Source: CALLMJ01 sp964493765 (GTDB lineage Bacteria > Bacteroidota > Bacteroidia > J057 > CALLMJ01). From it: DNA of 26,132 nucleotides. Made by a program: the position numbers and the translations under genes. The notes beneath the pieces are model-generated. The model did not search any database. It saw only the letters and a program-made list of their open reading frames with translations, and was not told where the DNA came from. The DNA is taken from the NCBI GenBank assembly GCA_964493765.1, contig CAZBPK010000116.1, positions 1 to 26,132 of the forward strand, read 5' to 3'. Positions within the stretch are counted from its first letter, which is position 1, and every line of letters starts with the position of its first letter. Positions 1-8,770 of the stretch are shown piece after piece.

Positions 1-749
1 TTTTTATCATCGTTTTAATGTTGGCGTTTATTCTGCATAATTTTATACAATGGAGGATTAAAAAACAAGCTGACAAACAAAAATTAAAGGAAGAACTTTT
101 AAACCAACAATTAAAAGCCATTAAATCTCAGATGAATCCGCATTTTATTTATAATATTTTAAACTCCATTCAAGGCATGCTTTATGAAAATGAAAAATTA
201 AGAGCCTCTGAAATGTTGGGTTATTTTAGTGATTTTATTAGAAATGTACTAGAAACTTCTGAAAAAAATACCATTTCAGTAAAAGATGAAATGGTAATTT
301 TAGAAAATTATTTAAACCTTGAAAAAATGCGTTTTGAAAATAAAGAATTTAGTTTTAAAATTGAATGTTCTCATTCAGTACAGGCTCAGGAATTCAAAAT
401 TCCTTCCATGATTGTTCAACCTTTTGTAGAAAATGCTATTAAGCATGGGCTTATTCATAAGAATGGAGAAAAATTTTTGTACATATATTTTGATTTTTTG
501 GAATCTGAACTTCAAATTCTGGTAGAAGATAACGGAATAGGACGAGAACAAGCTCAATGGATTCAAAAAAGAAAATCTTATAAATCTACTCAATTTTCTA
601 CTCGTGCTATACAAAATCGTATTGATTTATTAAACAAACTCAACTTATTTGATATTCAATTAGACATAAAAGATAAAATCAATTCAGAAAATCAACCGAA
701 TGGTACGGCTGTTTTGATAAAAATAAAACATAAAAATTATGAGTTATAA
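1..749 (+). CDS. LytS/YehU-type sensor histidine kinase, 5' end cut by window edge
   Basis: Probable membrane sensor kinase that phosphorylates the response regulator encoded next to it. The reading frame is open to base 3, so the first ATG in view (base 18) is not necessarily the true start; the visible N-terminus is the end of a hydrophobic membrane segment (FIIVLMLAFIL) and the sensing region lies outside the window. Counting from that Met, a basic coiled linker (residues 12-33) leads into the His_kinase domain with QMNPHFIYN, His42 being the expected phospho-acceptor. A HATPase domain follows, with an N box (PFVENAIKHG, about 137-146) and a G1 box (VEDNGIG). The NPHF signature is diagnostic of the LytS/YehU family rather than HisKA kinases. 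The gene overlaps its regulator by 11 bp, implying translational coupling. The signal sensed cannot be deduced. Confidence 0.93.
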   Translation, partial: FIIVLMLAFILHNFIQWRIKKQADKQKLKEELLNQQLKAIKSQMNPHFIYNILNSIQGMLYENEKLRASEMLGYFSDFIRNVLETSEKNTISVKDEMVILENYLNLEKMRFENKEFSFKIECSHSVQAQEFKIPSMIVQPFVENAIKHGLIHKNGEKFLYIYFDFLESELQILVEDNGIGREQAQWIQKRKSYKSTQFSTRAIQNRIDLLNKLNLFDIQLDIKDKINSENQPNGTAVLIKIKHKNYEL

Positions 750-1473
750 AGTTATTATTGTTGATGATGAAAAATTTGCACGTTCTGCATTGAAAGGAAT
801 ATTAGAAAATTATTTTCCTAATCATTTTCAAATCATGGAGGAGTGTTCCAATGTTCCTGATGCTGTAAAAATGATTCATTTTCATAAACCCAACTTGGTT
901 TTTTTAGATATAGAAATGCCACAATATAGTGGTTTTGAACTCCTTTCATTTTTTGATTCAGAAAATATATTTTTTAAAATTGTTTTTGTAACGGCTTATG
1001 ATGAATATGCTCTTAAAGCTTTTGAAATATCTGCTATTGATTACTTATTAAAACCCATACGACCTGAACAAATCGAAAGGGTACTTAAAAAATTAGAAAA
1101 TCAACAAACTAATGATGATTATAAAAATCTTATTGAAAATTTAAAAAATTTAGAAAATCCTAAAATTACTCTTCAAGATAATAATTGTTTTTATTTTATT
1201 AAACTTTCCGATATTATATTTTTTGAAGCAGAGGGTAGTTACACCAAAGTGTATGTTGAGAATCATCCAACGATTATAGTTACCAAAAAAATTGGAGATT
1301 TTGAATATTTAGAAAAGGATTTTTCTTTTTTTAGAGTTCATAGAAGTTTTATTGTCAATCTTCATAAAATTACTAAAATATTAAAAAAAGACCACGACCT
1401 TGAAATGACCAATGGAAAATTAATTCCTATTTCTATAGAAAAAAGAAAAACTTTATTAGAGAGGTTAGGATAA
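739..1473 (+). CDS. LytTR-family response regulator
   Basis: DNA-binding response regulator of the LytR/AlgR class and cognate partner of the overlapping upstream kinase. The receiver domain (about residues 3-120) has the acidic pocket Asp9/Asp10, phospho-acceptor Asp57 (VFLDIEMP), the switch Thr85 (VFVTAYD) and Lys105 (YLLKPI). The C-terminal half (about 140-244) is a LytTR DNA-binding domain: FIKLSDIIFFEAEGSYTKVY, then FFRVHRSFIVNL, the usual conserved core. At 244 residues it has normal length for the family. The ATG at 739 lies inside the kinase gene (stop at 747-749). LytTR proteins typically bind paired direct repeats upstream of target promoters; I found no convincing pair in the window, so the targets are unknown. 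Confidence 0.95.
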   Translation: MSYKVIIVDDEKFARSALKGILENYFPNHFQIMEECSNVPDAVKMIHFHKPNLVFLDIEMPQYSGFELLSFFDSENIFFKIVFVTAYDEYALKAFEISAIDYLLKPIRPEQIERVLKKLENQQTNDDYKNLIENLKNLENPKITLQDNNCFYFIKLSDIIFFEAEGSYTKVYVENHPTIIVTKKIGDFEYLEKDFSFFRVHRSFIVNLHKITKILKKDHDLEMTNGKLIPISIEKRKTLLERLG

Positions 1474-1486
1474 TTCAGTATTTCTA

Positions 1487-1494
1487 TATATTTG
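1487..1494 (+). promoter_or_regulatory. -7 promoter box (TATATTTG) of the Crp-family gene
   Basis: Exact match to the Bacteroidota -7 consensus TAnnTTTG. The best -33 candidate, at 1465-1467, is TTA rather than TTG, with a 19-nt spacer. The last G of the box is only 4 nt before the ATG at 1499, so transcription should begin at or within a couple of bases of the start codon. Confidence 0.6.
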
Positions 1495-1498
1495 CAAT

Positions 1499-2134
1499 AT
1501 GGAGAACCAAGTTTTACCTGAATTTAAGGTCTCACCTGAATTAAAAGAACAAATCATTCAAAATAGTATTTTAAAACATTTTAAAGCAGGGGAGGTCATT
1601 TTAAATGAGAATGCGTCTATTGGCTCTATTCCTATTATTGGAAGTGGCTCTATTCGTGTGATAAGAACCGATGAAGACGGTAAGGAAATTTTATTGTATT
1701 ATTTGAAAGCAGGTGAAAGCTGTATTATGTCTTTTTTAGGAGGTATTCATAATGACACTTCAAAAGTAAGAGCTGAAGTAGAAGAAGATGCTGATATTTA
1801 TTTTTTGCCCATTAATAAAGTAGTTTTGTTTATCAAAGAATATCCGCAGTTTTTAGAGTATATTTTTAAACTTTACCATAAACGTTTTGAAGAACTTTTA
1901 GAAGTTGTGAATGCTATTGCGTTTAAAAAAGTAGATGAAAGACTCTTATTGCTTTTAAAGAAAAAAGCGGATTTACAGGGTTCTAATGTTATTCATGTTT
2001 CTCATGAACAGTTAGCGAATGAATTAGCCACTGCAAGGGTAGTGGTTTCTAGGCTATTAAAACAATTAGAGGACGATGGCTGGGTAGAATTAGGAAGAAA
2101 TAAAATTACCATTAAAAAGAACATTCGTTTTTAA
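1499..2134 (+). CDS. Crp/Fnr-family transcriptional regulator
   Basis: Cytoplasmic one-component regulator, 211 residues, usual family length. Residues about 15-130 form a cyclic-nucleotide-binding-like beta barrel (FKAGEVILNENASIGSIPII, then GKEILLYYLKAGESC). A long dimerisation helix spans about 120-150, and a winged helix-turn-helix about 160-210 (SHEQLANELATARVVVSRLL, then LEDDGWVEL). The phosphate-binding-cassette residues typical of true cAMP receptors are not recognisable, and there is only one Cys, so an Fnr-type iron-sulphur cluster is excluded. The effector is therefore unknown. It sits 25 bp after the LytTR regulator but has its own exact -7 box immediately before ATG, so it is probably transcribed independently, perhaps as a leaderless message. 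Confidence 0.92.
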   Translation: MENQVLPEFKVSPELKEQIIQNSILKHFKAGEVILNENASIGSIPIIGSGSIRVIRTDEDGKEILLYYLKAGESCIMSFLGGIHNDTSKVRAEVEEDADIYFLPINKVVLFIKEYPQFLEYIFKLYHKRFEELLEVVNAIAFKKVDERLLLLLKKKADLQGSNVIHVSHEQLANELATARVVVSRLLKQLEDDGWVELGRNKITIKKNIRF

Positions 2135-2151
2135 AAAAGGGTAAAACAAAG

Positions 2152-2165
2152 GCAACTTTAGTTGC
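2152..2165. other. Perfect 6-bp hairpin after the Crp-family gene
   Basis: GCAACT-TT-AGTTGC is a perfect inverted repeat 18 nt past the Crp-family stop codon and 8 nt before repeat copy 1. It has no T tract after it, so it is not a standard intrinsic terminator. It could be transcript-end structure or chance in AT-rich DNA. Confidence 0.3.
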
Positions 2166-2172
2166 TAAATAT

Positions 2173-2300
2173 GCGTGAGGGATGCGAAGGGCACGAAGTG
2201 GCACTGCCTTTGCCTGTGAAGTATGAGCAGGCAAAGGATTGCCGAAGCGAACAGCGTAGCCCGAAGCAGCCCGACCCGCAGCGTAGCAAGGGACACGCCC
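2173..2300 (+). repeat. GC-rich intergenic repeat, copy 1 (128 bp)
   Basis: A strongly GC-rich block in very AT-rich surroundings. It begins GCGTGAGGGATG and ends AAGGGACACGCCC; the terminal GCGTG and CACGC are complementary. The central hairpin is CTTTGCCTG (2208-2216) pairing perfectly with CAGGCAAAG (2228-2236) around an 11-nt loop. It starts 38 nt after the Crp-family stop codon, in the same direction. No transposase is encoded and no clear target duplication flanks it. Between its end and the T9SS-cargo ATG (2301-2478) I see only AT-rich leader DNA with a weak promoter. Confidence 0.92.
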
Positions 2301-2434
2301 AAATCATTCTTCTTAGAACAATTTATTTTTTTACTCAATATTTTTTTCAGAATCTTGGAAATAAGACTATCAAAGATGAACATTCAAAACAAATTTTACA
2401 TAATAAAAAACGAAAAAAATAAAATTGTTAATAC

Positions 2435-2460
2435 TTGATTAATGAAAATTTATTATTTTG
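2435..2460 (+). promoter_or_regulatory. Weak candidate promoter of the T9SS cargo gene
   Basis: TTG at 2435-2437 and TTATTTTG at 2453-2460, one mismatch from TAnnTTTG, with a spacer of only 15 nt. The predicted leader is about 15 nt before the ATG at 2479. It is the best candidate in this AT-rich stretch but poorer than the other promoters in the window. Confidence 0.35.
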
Positions 2461-2478
2461 CGTGTTATTTTTTGAAGA

Positions 2479-5400
2479 ATGAATTACACCAAAATAGTAC
2501 TTCTTGCTTGTATTTTATTGCTAAACTATAAACAGCATGCCTATTCGCAAAGTTACTCAATAAATTTTCAACAAAATGTAGGAAATCCAGGGGGTTTAAA
2601 TACCGAAGCGGATAATGCAACTTCTGGCTGGAACAATCTAGTTACAGGGAACCAAATTTCTAATTTTTGGTCTCCGGGTCTAAGTATTCCTTTTCCATTT
2701 TTATTTTATGCTCAGCCTGTAACGGATTTATATATAAGCCAAAATGGTTTGATTTCTTTTGAATTGGCTCCGAGTGCATTAAGCGGAAATGATAATACCG
2801 TTTTACCGTCTACGGAAATTGGTTCTATGACAATAGCCGCATTTTGGGATGAGTTTACCTATGACCCTCCTACCCCAAGCACTTCTGTGATTAGATATAA
2901 AGTTTTTGGCACTGCACCCAATCGACAATTATGGATTAAATGGGCAGGTTTTGAAATAGGTACAAACCCTACAGTTGCTACTTGGGCTTGCGTTTTAGAA
3001 GAAACTACCAATAAAATTTATATCGTGGATATGAACAACTTTACAGGGGGAAATTTATCTGCAACCATTGGAGTTCAGTTTGATAATACCAATGCAGTTT
3101 GCTTTAATAATTCCAATATCATTGGAGTCAATGATGTAGGTACTACAAGTAATGCGGATAATGATGTTTACACAATTAATCCCCTCTTTGACTACGATGT
3201 AAAGTTAGAGTCTATTGATAACCCTATACCTCCCTTTACTAGTGGTGTTCATCCTGTGAAAGTTACTATCAGAAATCTTGGTCTCAATACTTTAACCAAT
3301 TGTAATATTCATTGGTCTGTAAATGGCGTCCCTCAAACTACTTATAATTGGACAGGGAGTTTAGTTTCTACTGATTTTCAAGATAATATTACAATAGGAA
3401 GTTTTAATTTTGCATCTGGTGGTTATTTGTTAAGAGTATGGACATCCCAACCCAATGGTCAAATAGACCAGCAGACTTCTAACGATACGTTACAAAAAAT
3501 GTTATATCCTTCTTTATGTGGTACTTACACTATTGGAGGTGCTTCGGCGGACTTTCCCGATTTTGTTACCGCTGCCGAAGCTTTAAATTTAGGGGGTATT
3601 TCTTGTCCTGTAACTTTTAATGTAAATCCAGGTTTTAGCCCTTATGTAGGTCAAGTTAATTTACTACAGATACAAGGAAGCTCTTCTACCAATACAATTA
3701 CGTTTAATGGTTCAACGAACAAAGATACTTTACAGTTTTCAGCATCTTTAGCAACCAATACTGCAACTTTAAATATTGATAGTTGTAGATTTATTACTTT
3801 TAATAATTTGAGTATCTTAGCATCTGGTTCTGCTTATGGAATTGGAGCAAAAATTACCAATTTTTCTTCTAATATTACTTTTAATGGTTGTAGAGTGATA
3901 ACCAATCAAACTGCAACTTTAGAAGACTTTGCAGGAATTGCTGTGATTGGAAATTCATTTTCTGCCACAGGAAATTATGGACAAAATATTAATATCAATA
4001 ATTGTACAATAAATGGTGGATATTATGGAATTATTTACAATGGTCAAACTTCTCCCTTATTAGATATTGGGAACATTACCAACAACCAAATTTTAAATTC
4101 ACACATGGAGGGTATATCCATCAATAATGGAAAATCCTTAAACATTCTTAACAATAAAATTAATTTAAGAAGCAATGCTGCTAACACTTCTTTAGGAATT
4201 GATTTGAATTCTGTTGATTTGTACAATATTGAAAAAAATGAAGTACAACGAGCAAGAGAGATTGGTATAAGAATAAATAATGGAAATTTCCAAAACGGTT
4301 CACCCTCAATTCGAGCAAGAATAGTAAATAATATGGTGGGTGGCGGTTTTGCTAGTACAAATGCAAGAGGAATTCAGTTAATTGGTTCAAATACAAGATT
4401 TGTAGATATTTGGCATAATAGTGTGAGTATTGTCAACTTGAATGGTAGAGGATTAGAAATTACAGGAGGTTCAGGAATAGATGTAAGAAATAACTCTTTG
4501 GCGGTTTTTGGCTCTACTTCAGGTTATGCACTTTACATTAATAATTCATCCATGGTAACCCAAGTGAATTACAACAACTATTTTACTCAAAATTCTTCTA
4601 ATTTTATTTTCATTGGTTCTAATTTTAGTACTGCAAATTATGTAGGTGGTGGGGGTTTTAATGCAAATTCAAAAAATGGTGATCCAGGTTATGCCAATAA
4701 TCAAACCAATTTACACGCAAGACGCTCTCAATTGAATGATTCTGCTATTTTATTGGCTTCTGTTCCTGATGATATAGATGGAGATACTAGACCAATGGCA
4801 CCAGGGGTTGTACCGGACATCGGTGCTGATGAATTTAATCCTCCATTAGCAGATTTAGGAGTGTCTGATATTACCCTTCCATTAGATTTTGCTTGTGGAA
4901 GAACCAATGATACCATCATAGTAACCGTAAAAAATTATGGACTAGCTTCTCAAAGTAATGTCCCTGGCAGAGTTGTAGTATTTGGTGCTGGAAATCAAAC
5001 TATTAACTTTACAATTCCTGGTCCAATATTACCTAATGCTACAGCAACTCACACCATTACTAATTTTAACACCAATCTAACGGGAACTTATTATGTTCGT
5101 GCATTTACAATGTTCCCTCAAGATAGTATCTACGAAAATGATACTTTATTAAAGTTTGTAACCATCCTAAAAACCCCCACAATTACGGGGCAAAATGCAT
5201 TAGTTTGTGATTCTGGCTCAGTGGTTTTAAGTGTGAATGCAGAATCAGGTGCTGTTTATACTTGGTATAATGCTCCTAACGGAACAGTACTTGGAACGGG
5301 TTCTACATTTACTACTCCCGTTATTTACTCAACAACCTCTTATTTTGTAAAAGGTGTAAACCGCGTTACCAGTCATGTAGGACCTGCGGATTCAACTTTA

Positions 5401-7164
5401 GGAACTGGTCAATTTACAGGTACATTTACTACAGGAACGACTTTCAACGTTTATAGAACGGTTACTTTAGATACCGTAGTGTTGTATAGCCAAAATGCTG
5501 GTACAGCAGTAATTAATTTGAAAAATTCTTCTAATGCAATATTGAATACTATAAACTTTAATGTACCAGGACCCGGAAGACATGCTGTACCATTAGGCTT
5601 TTTAATCAGTCCCGGTACAAATTATCGTTTAGATTTAGTAGGTTCAACTGCAAGTTTACGATTTTACCAAAATAACTCGGGGGCATTATATCCCTACTCT
5701 ATCAATAATGTTTTTGAAATCACAGGAAATACTGTCAATCAGGTAGCAAGGTATTTTTATTTTTATGATTGGATAATTACAATCAATTCTTGTGAATCTA
5801 ATTTTGTGCCTATTACAGCTATTGTGGGTCAATCTCCCAATGTAAATTTAGGACCAGACCAAGTAGTTTGTGATACAGCATTCGTGAATGCACAAGTACC
5901 CGGAATCAACAATCCTAGCCAATATGTATGGAATACTGGTTTTGTAGGTCCGTTTTATAAAATTACGGCATCGGGTCAGTACTTTATAGAGGTTACAGGT
6001 AATAATGGTTGTAAAAAAAGAGATACCATCAATGTAACCATTTTGAATAGTGCTTCTGTTAATTTAGGAAATGATACAACCTTAGCATGTGGGGATTCTT
6101 TAGTGTTAAGTTTAGGAGCAGGTGCTTCTTATGAATGGTCAACAGGTGATACTACCTCTTCTATCACAATAAAACAACCCGGAACTTATTCCGTTCGTGT
6201 TTATCAGGGCTTCTGTGAAAGTAGAGATACTATTCAAGTGAATTTCTTTTCTACCATGACTTTGGGAAATGATACAACTGTTAACTGTGGAAACCCAATA
6301 TTACTTTCCCCCAACCTAAGTGGTGATAGTTATTTATGGTCAACGGGAGCAACGAGTCCGAGTTTAAATGTAAATACTTCAGGTACTTATTGGGTTGAAG
6401 TAACCAAGGGAAGCTGTGTGCTAAGAGATACCATAGAGGTTACAGTATTAGAGGGGAATTTAGGCTGGCCTAGTGATACTGCTGCATGTTTTAGTGTAAA
6501 CTTAAACGCATTTTTAAATAATGCTTCTTCTTATGAATGGTCAACAGGTGATGTTACTCCAGCGATTACTGCCACAACATCAGCAACTTATTGGGTTCAT
6601 GTTACTTTAAATAATGGTTGTGTTTTTAGAGACACTATTAATGTTGTGATTGATACTCAAGTGCCTAATGTTAATATTGTATTAGGGGATACGGTATTAC
6701 AATCTCAAAATTTTGTGGTTCAACCCGATGTAATCAATGCTGGATATACTTATTTGTGGGATTTTGGTGCAAATGCTCAGCCTGCAACCGCAACAGGACC
6801 CGGTCCTCATACGGTAACTTATGATTCTTCGGGTAATAATAGTATTCAATTGGTGGTAATAGGTGGTTGTGGTTCCGATACAGCAGTTAAAAATGTTTAT
6901 GTTGCACCTGTTAGTAATACTCCTTCTTGGAAATCCTTAATTAGCATTTATCCAAATCCTTTCCATGAACAAATGGTGGTAAGTTTACCTCAAAATATGA
7001 TTTTTGACTTAAAAGTTATGGATTTACTGGGTAATGAAATCGTTAGTTATAAAAAAGTTACTGATAAAATTGTTTTGAATACGGATTTATGGTCATCAGG
7101 AGTATATATGCTTCAAATTCAGAACGATAAAAGTTATGTTGTACAAAAATTGATTAAGCAATAA
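2479..7164 (+). CDS. Giant secreted multidomain protein with T9SS C-terminal sorting domain
   Basis: Exported, probably cell-surface or released protein of 1561 residues. A signal peptide (about 1-24, ending HAYSQ) directs Sec export. Residues 25-238 form a beta-rich domain with aromatic clusters. A CARDB-like module (about 239-345, VKVTIRNLGLNTLTNCNIHW) follows. Residues about 350-785 are Asn/Gly-rich with recurrent NITFNG/NNCTINGG patterns typical of a right-handed beta-helix, closing with the frequent VPDIGADEF signature. Then come a second CARDB-like module (about 792-895), an Ig-like module (about 899-965), a beta-sandwich (about 970-1090), four tandem Ig-like repeats of about 66 residues (about 1121-1391, motif EWSTG...GTYWVEV...RDTI), a PKD-like domain (1394-1478) and a type-A sorting domain (about 1487-1561, SIYPNPF...SSGVYMLQI). 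The role is probably adhesion or glycan contact; no catalytic motif is evident. The T9SS machinery is not in this window. Confidence 0.9.
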   Translation: MNYTKIVLLACILLLNYKQHAYSQSYSINFQQNVGNPGGLNTEADNATSGWNNLVTGNQISNFWSPGLSIPFPFLFYAQPVTDLYISQNGLISFELAPSALSGNDNTVLPSTEIGSMTIAAFWDEFTYDPPTPSTSVIRYKVFGTAPNRQLWIKWAGFEIGTNPTVATWACVLEETTNKIYIVDMNNFTGGNLSATIGVQFDNTNAVCFNNSNIIGVNDVGTTSNADNDVYTINPLFDYDVKLESIDNPIPPFTSGVHPVKVTIRNLGLNTLTNCNIHWSVNGVPQTTYNWTGSLVSTDFQDNITIGSFNFASGGYLLRVWTSQPNGQIDQQTSNDTLQKMLYPSLCGTYTIGGASADFPDFVTAAEALNLGGISCPVTFNVNPGFSPYVGQVNLLQIQGSSSTNTITFNGSTNKDTLQFSASLATNTATLNIDSCRFITFNNLSILASGSAYGIGAKITNFSSNITFNGCRVITNQTATLEDFAGIAVIGNSFSATGNYGQNININNCTINGGYYGIIYNGQTSPLLDIGNITNNQILNSHMEGISINNGKSLNILNNKINLRSNAANTSLGIDLNSVDLYNIEKNEVQRAREIGIRINNGNFQNGSPSIRARIVNNMVGGGFASTNARGIQLIGSNTRFVDIWHNSVSIVNLNGRGLEITGGSGIDVRNNSLAVFGSTSGYALYINNSSMVTQVNYNNYFTQNSSNFIFIGSNFSTANYVGGGGFNANSKNGDPGYANNQTNLHARRSQLNDSAILLASVPDDIDGDTRPMAPGVVPDIGADEFNPPLADLGVSDITLPLDFACGRTNDTIIVTVKNYGLASQSNVPGRVVVFGAGNQTINFTIPGPILPNATATHTITNFNTNLTGTYYVRAFTMFPQDSIYENDTLLKFVTILKTPTITGQNALVCDSGSVVLSVNAESGAVYTWYNAPNGTVLGTGSTFTTPVIYSTTSYFVKGVNRVTSHVGPADSTLGTGQFTGTFTTGTTFNVYRTVTLDTVVLYSQNAGTAVINLKNSSNAILNTINFNVPGPGRHAVPLGFLISPGTNYRLDLVGSTASLRFYQNNSGALYPYSINNVFEITGNTVNQVARYFYFYDWIITINSCESNFVPITAIVGQSPNVNLGPDQVVCDTAFVNAQVPGINNPSQYVWNTGFVGPFYKITASGQYFIEVTGNNGCKKRDTINVTILNSASVNLGNDTTLACGDSLVLSLGAGASYEWSTGDTTSSITIKQPGTYSVRVYQGFCESRDTIQVNFFSTMTLGNDTTVNCGNPILLSPNLSGDSYLWSTGATSPSLNVNTSGTYWVEVTKGSCVLRDTIEVTVLEGNLGWPSDTAACFSVNLNAFLNNASSYEWSTGDVTPAITATTSATYWVHVTLNNGCVFRDTINVVIDTQVPNVNIVLGDTVLQSQNFVVQPDVINAGYTYLWDFGANAQPATATGPGPHTVTYDSSGNNSIQLVVIGGCGSDTAVKNVYVAPVSNTPSWKSLISIYPNPFHEQMVVSLPQNMIFDLKVMDLLGNEIVSYKKVTDKIVLNTDLWSSGVYMLQIQNDKSYVVQKLIKQ

Positions 7165-7190
7165 ATTAGGAAGTTATCATTCTGATGGAA

Positions 7191-7320
7191 GCGTGAGGGA
7201 TGTGAAGGGCACGTAGTGGCACTGCCTTTGGCTGCGAGGAAATAAGCAGCCAAAGTATTGCCGAAGCGAACAGCGAAGCTCGAAACAAGCCCGACCCGCA
7301 GCGTAGCAAGGGGCACGCCC
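7191..7320 (+). repeat. GC-rich intergenic repeat, copy 2 (130 bp)
   Basis: Second member of the family, direct relative to copy 1. The first 39 bases differ from copy 1 at only two positions, and the right half ends AAGGGGCACGCCC. The central hairpin is CTTTGGCTGC (7226-7235) pairing perfectly with GCAGCCAAAG (7246-7255) around a 10-nt loop; its arm sequence differs from copy 1. It starts 26 nt after the T9SS-cargo stop codon in the same direction. Copies 1 and 2 bracket the cargo gene as direct repeats 5018 bp apart, start to start. Confidence 0.92.
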
Positions 7321-7359
7321 TCAAAATGATTCTATAGAAAATTCTTCTAATATTTTTTT

Positions 7360-7385
7360 AGCGTTTTAAAAAAACGCTATTTTTG
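7360..7385 (+). promoter_or_regulatory. Palindrome overlapping the -7 box of the NtrC-like gene
   Basis: AGCGTTTT (7360-7367) and AAAACGCT (7371-7378) form a perfect 8-bp inverted repeat with an AAA loop. Its last T is the first base of an exact -7 box TATTTTTG (7378-7385). The ATG at 7391 is 5 nt after the box. As RNA, the hairpin followed by ATTTTTG could end transcription from the upstream cargo gene; as DNA, it lies in the promoter spacer where an operator would act. No TTG is seen at -33. Both readings are inference. Confidence 0.55.
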
Positions 7386-7390
7386 CATTT

Positions 7391-8749
7391 ATGCAAAGCA
7401 TATTAATAATTGATGATGAACGAAGTATCCGCAATATTTTAAAAGAAATTTTGCAATATGAATCTTATCAAGTTGAAGATGCAAAAGATGGTTTAGAAGG
7501 CTTAGAAAAAATTAAAAATAAACATTATGACTTGGTGATTTGTGATATTAAAATGCCTGGTCTTGATGGTTTAGAGGTTTTAGAACAAGCTAAGGAATAT
7601 CGTGAAGATATACAGTTTATCATGATTTCGGGTCATGGAACAACCGAAACGGCTGTAGAAGCTACGAAAAAAGGAGCTTTTGATTATATAGAAAAGCCAC
7701 CCGATATGAATCGTTTGTTGGTTTCAGTAAGAAATGCTTTAGAAAAAAAGTCGTTGGTAATAGAAACCAAAACCTTAAAAAAGAAAATTTCTAAAACAAC
7801 TTCTATCATTGGAGAGTCAGAATCTTTGCAAAATATTTTAGAAACTGCTCAGAAAGTAGCATCAACGGAAGCAAGGGTATTGATTTTAGGTCCGAATGGT
7901 TCGGGAAAAGAGCTTTTTGCAAAATATATACATGAAAATTCTAATAGGAATAAATCTCCATTAATTGAAGTAAACTGTGCTGCAATTCCTTCTGAGTTGA
8001 TTGAATCTGAATTATTTGGACATGAAAAAGGTGCTTTTACATCGGCAATAAAACAAAGAATTGGTAAATTTGAGCAAGCCAATGGCGGTACTCTTTTTTT
8101 AGATGAAATCGGGGATATGTCCCTTTCTGCTCAAGCAAAAGTATTAAGGGCATTGCAAGAAAATAAAATTACACGTGTTGGAGGAGACAAAGAAATCTCT
8201 ATAAATGTTCGTGTAATAGCAGCTACGAATAAAGACTTACAAAAAGAAATTCTTTTAGGAAATTTTAGAGAAGATTTATACCATCGACTGGGTGTCGTAA
8301 TTTTAAATATTCCCCCTTTAAAAGAAAGAAAAGCAGACATTCCTTTGTTAGCGGAATATTTTATTGAACAAATTTGTGGTGAATATAATTATCCCTTAAA
8401 AACCATTGAAGATAAAGCTTTAGAATTGTTAAAAACTCCAGATTGGACGGGTAACATTCGGGAATTTAGAAATGCGATGGAAAGATTAGTTATTTTTTGT
8501 GATAAAACTATAACCGCAAAAGATGTAGAAAAGTATGTATTGGTGAATAGTTTTAGTTCAAAAATTCATGAGGTATATGAAAAATTTACAACTTTAAATG
8601 AGTTTTTGAATTATTCAGAAAAAGAATTTATTACCAGAAAATTATCAAAAAATCAATGGAATCCCCAAATTACAGCCGAAGAGATTATGATTTCATTAGA
8701 GGAGCTAAATCAAAAAATTCAAAAATTTCAGATTCAAAAGCCTTCATAA
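7391..8749 (+). CDS. NtrC-like (sigma-54-activator type) response regulator with variant GAFTSA loop
   Basis: Response regulator of 452 residues with receiver, AAA+ and Fis-type C-terminal regions. The receiver (1-120) has Asp8/Asp9, phospho-acceptor Asp52 (VICDIKMPG) and the Lys of YIEKPP. The AAA+ domain (about 140-375) has Walker A GPNGSGKE (167-174, rather than the usual GESGTGKE), SELFGHEKGAFTSA with the sigma-54-contact loop at 214-219 reading GAFTSA instead of GAFTGA, Walker B GGTLFLDE (232-239), VRVIAATNKDL, and the arginine-finger stretch FREDLYHRL. The C-terminal segment (about 400-447) keeps the helix pattern of a Fis HTH but has LEELNQKI where relatives usually have RSHLY-type residues. 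It is closest in layout to NtrX/NtrC. No partner kinase is adjacent. The start is fixed by the -7 box just upstream. Confidence 0.92.
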   Translation: MQSILIIDDERSIRNILKEILQYESYQVEDAKDGLEGLEKIKNKHYDLVICDIKMPGLDGLEVLEQAKEYREDIQFIMISGHGTTETAVEATKKGAFDYIEKPPDMNRLLVSVRNALEKKSLVIETKTLKKKISKTTSIIGESESLQNILETAQKVASTEARVLILGPNGSGKELFAKYIHENSNRNKSPLIEVNCAAIPSELIESELFGHEKGAFTSAIKQRIGKFEQANGGTLFLDEIGDMSLSAQAKVLRALQENKITRVGGDKEISINVRVIAATNKDLQKEILLGNFREDLYHRLGVVILNIPPLKERKADIPLLAEYFIEQICGEYNYPLKTIEDKALELLKTPDWTGNIREFRNAMERLVIFCDKTITAKDVEKYVLVNSFSSKIHEVYEKFTTLNEFLNYSEKEFITRKLSKNQWNPQITAEEIMISLEELNQKIQKFQIQKPS

Positions 8750-8770
8750 GAATGAATTTTTATTTTATTA

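Noticed and set aside
2162..2438. Overlapping small ORFs on both strands across repeat copy 1
   Set aside because: They are translations of the GC-rich repeat, which lacks stops in several frames. They have no family resemblance and run into AT-rich leader DNA. The structure of the repeat explains the sequence better.
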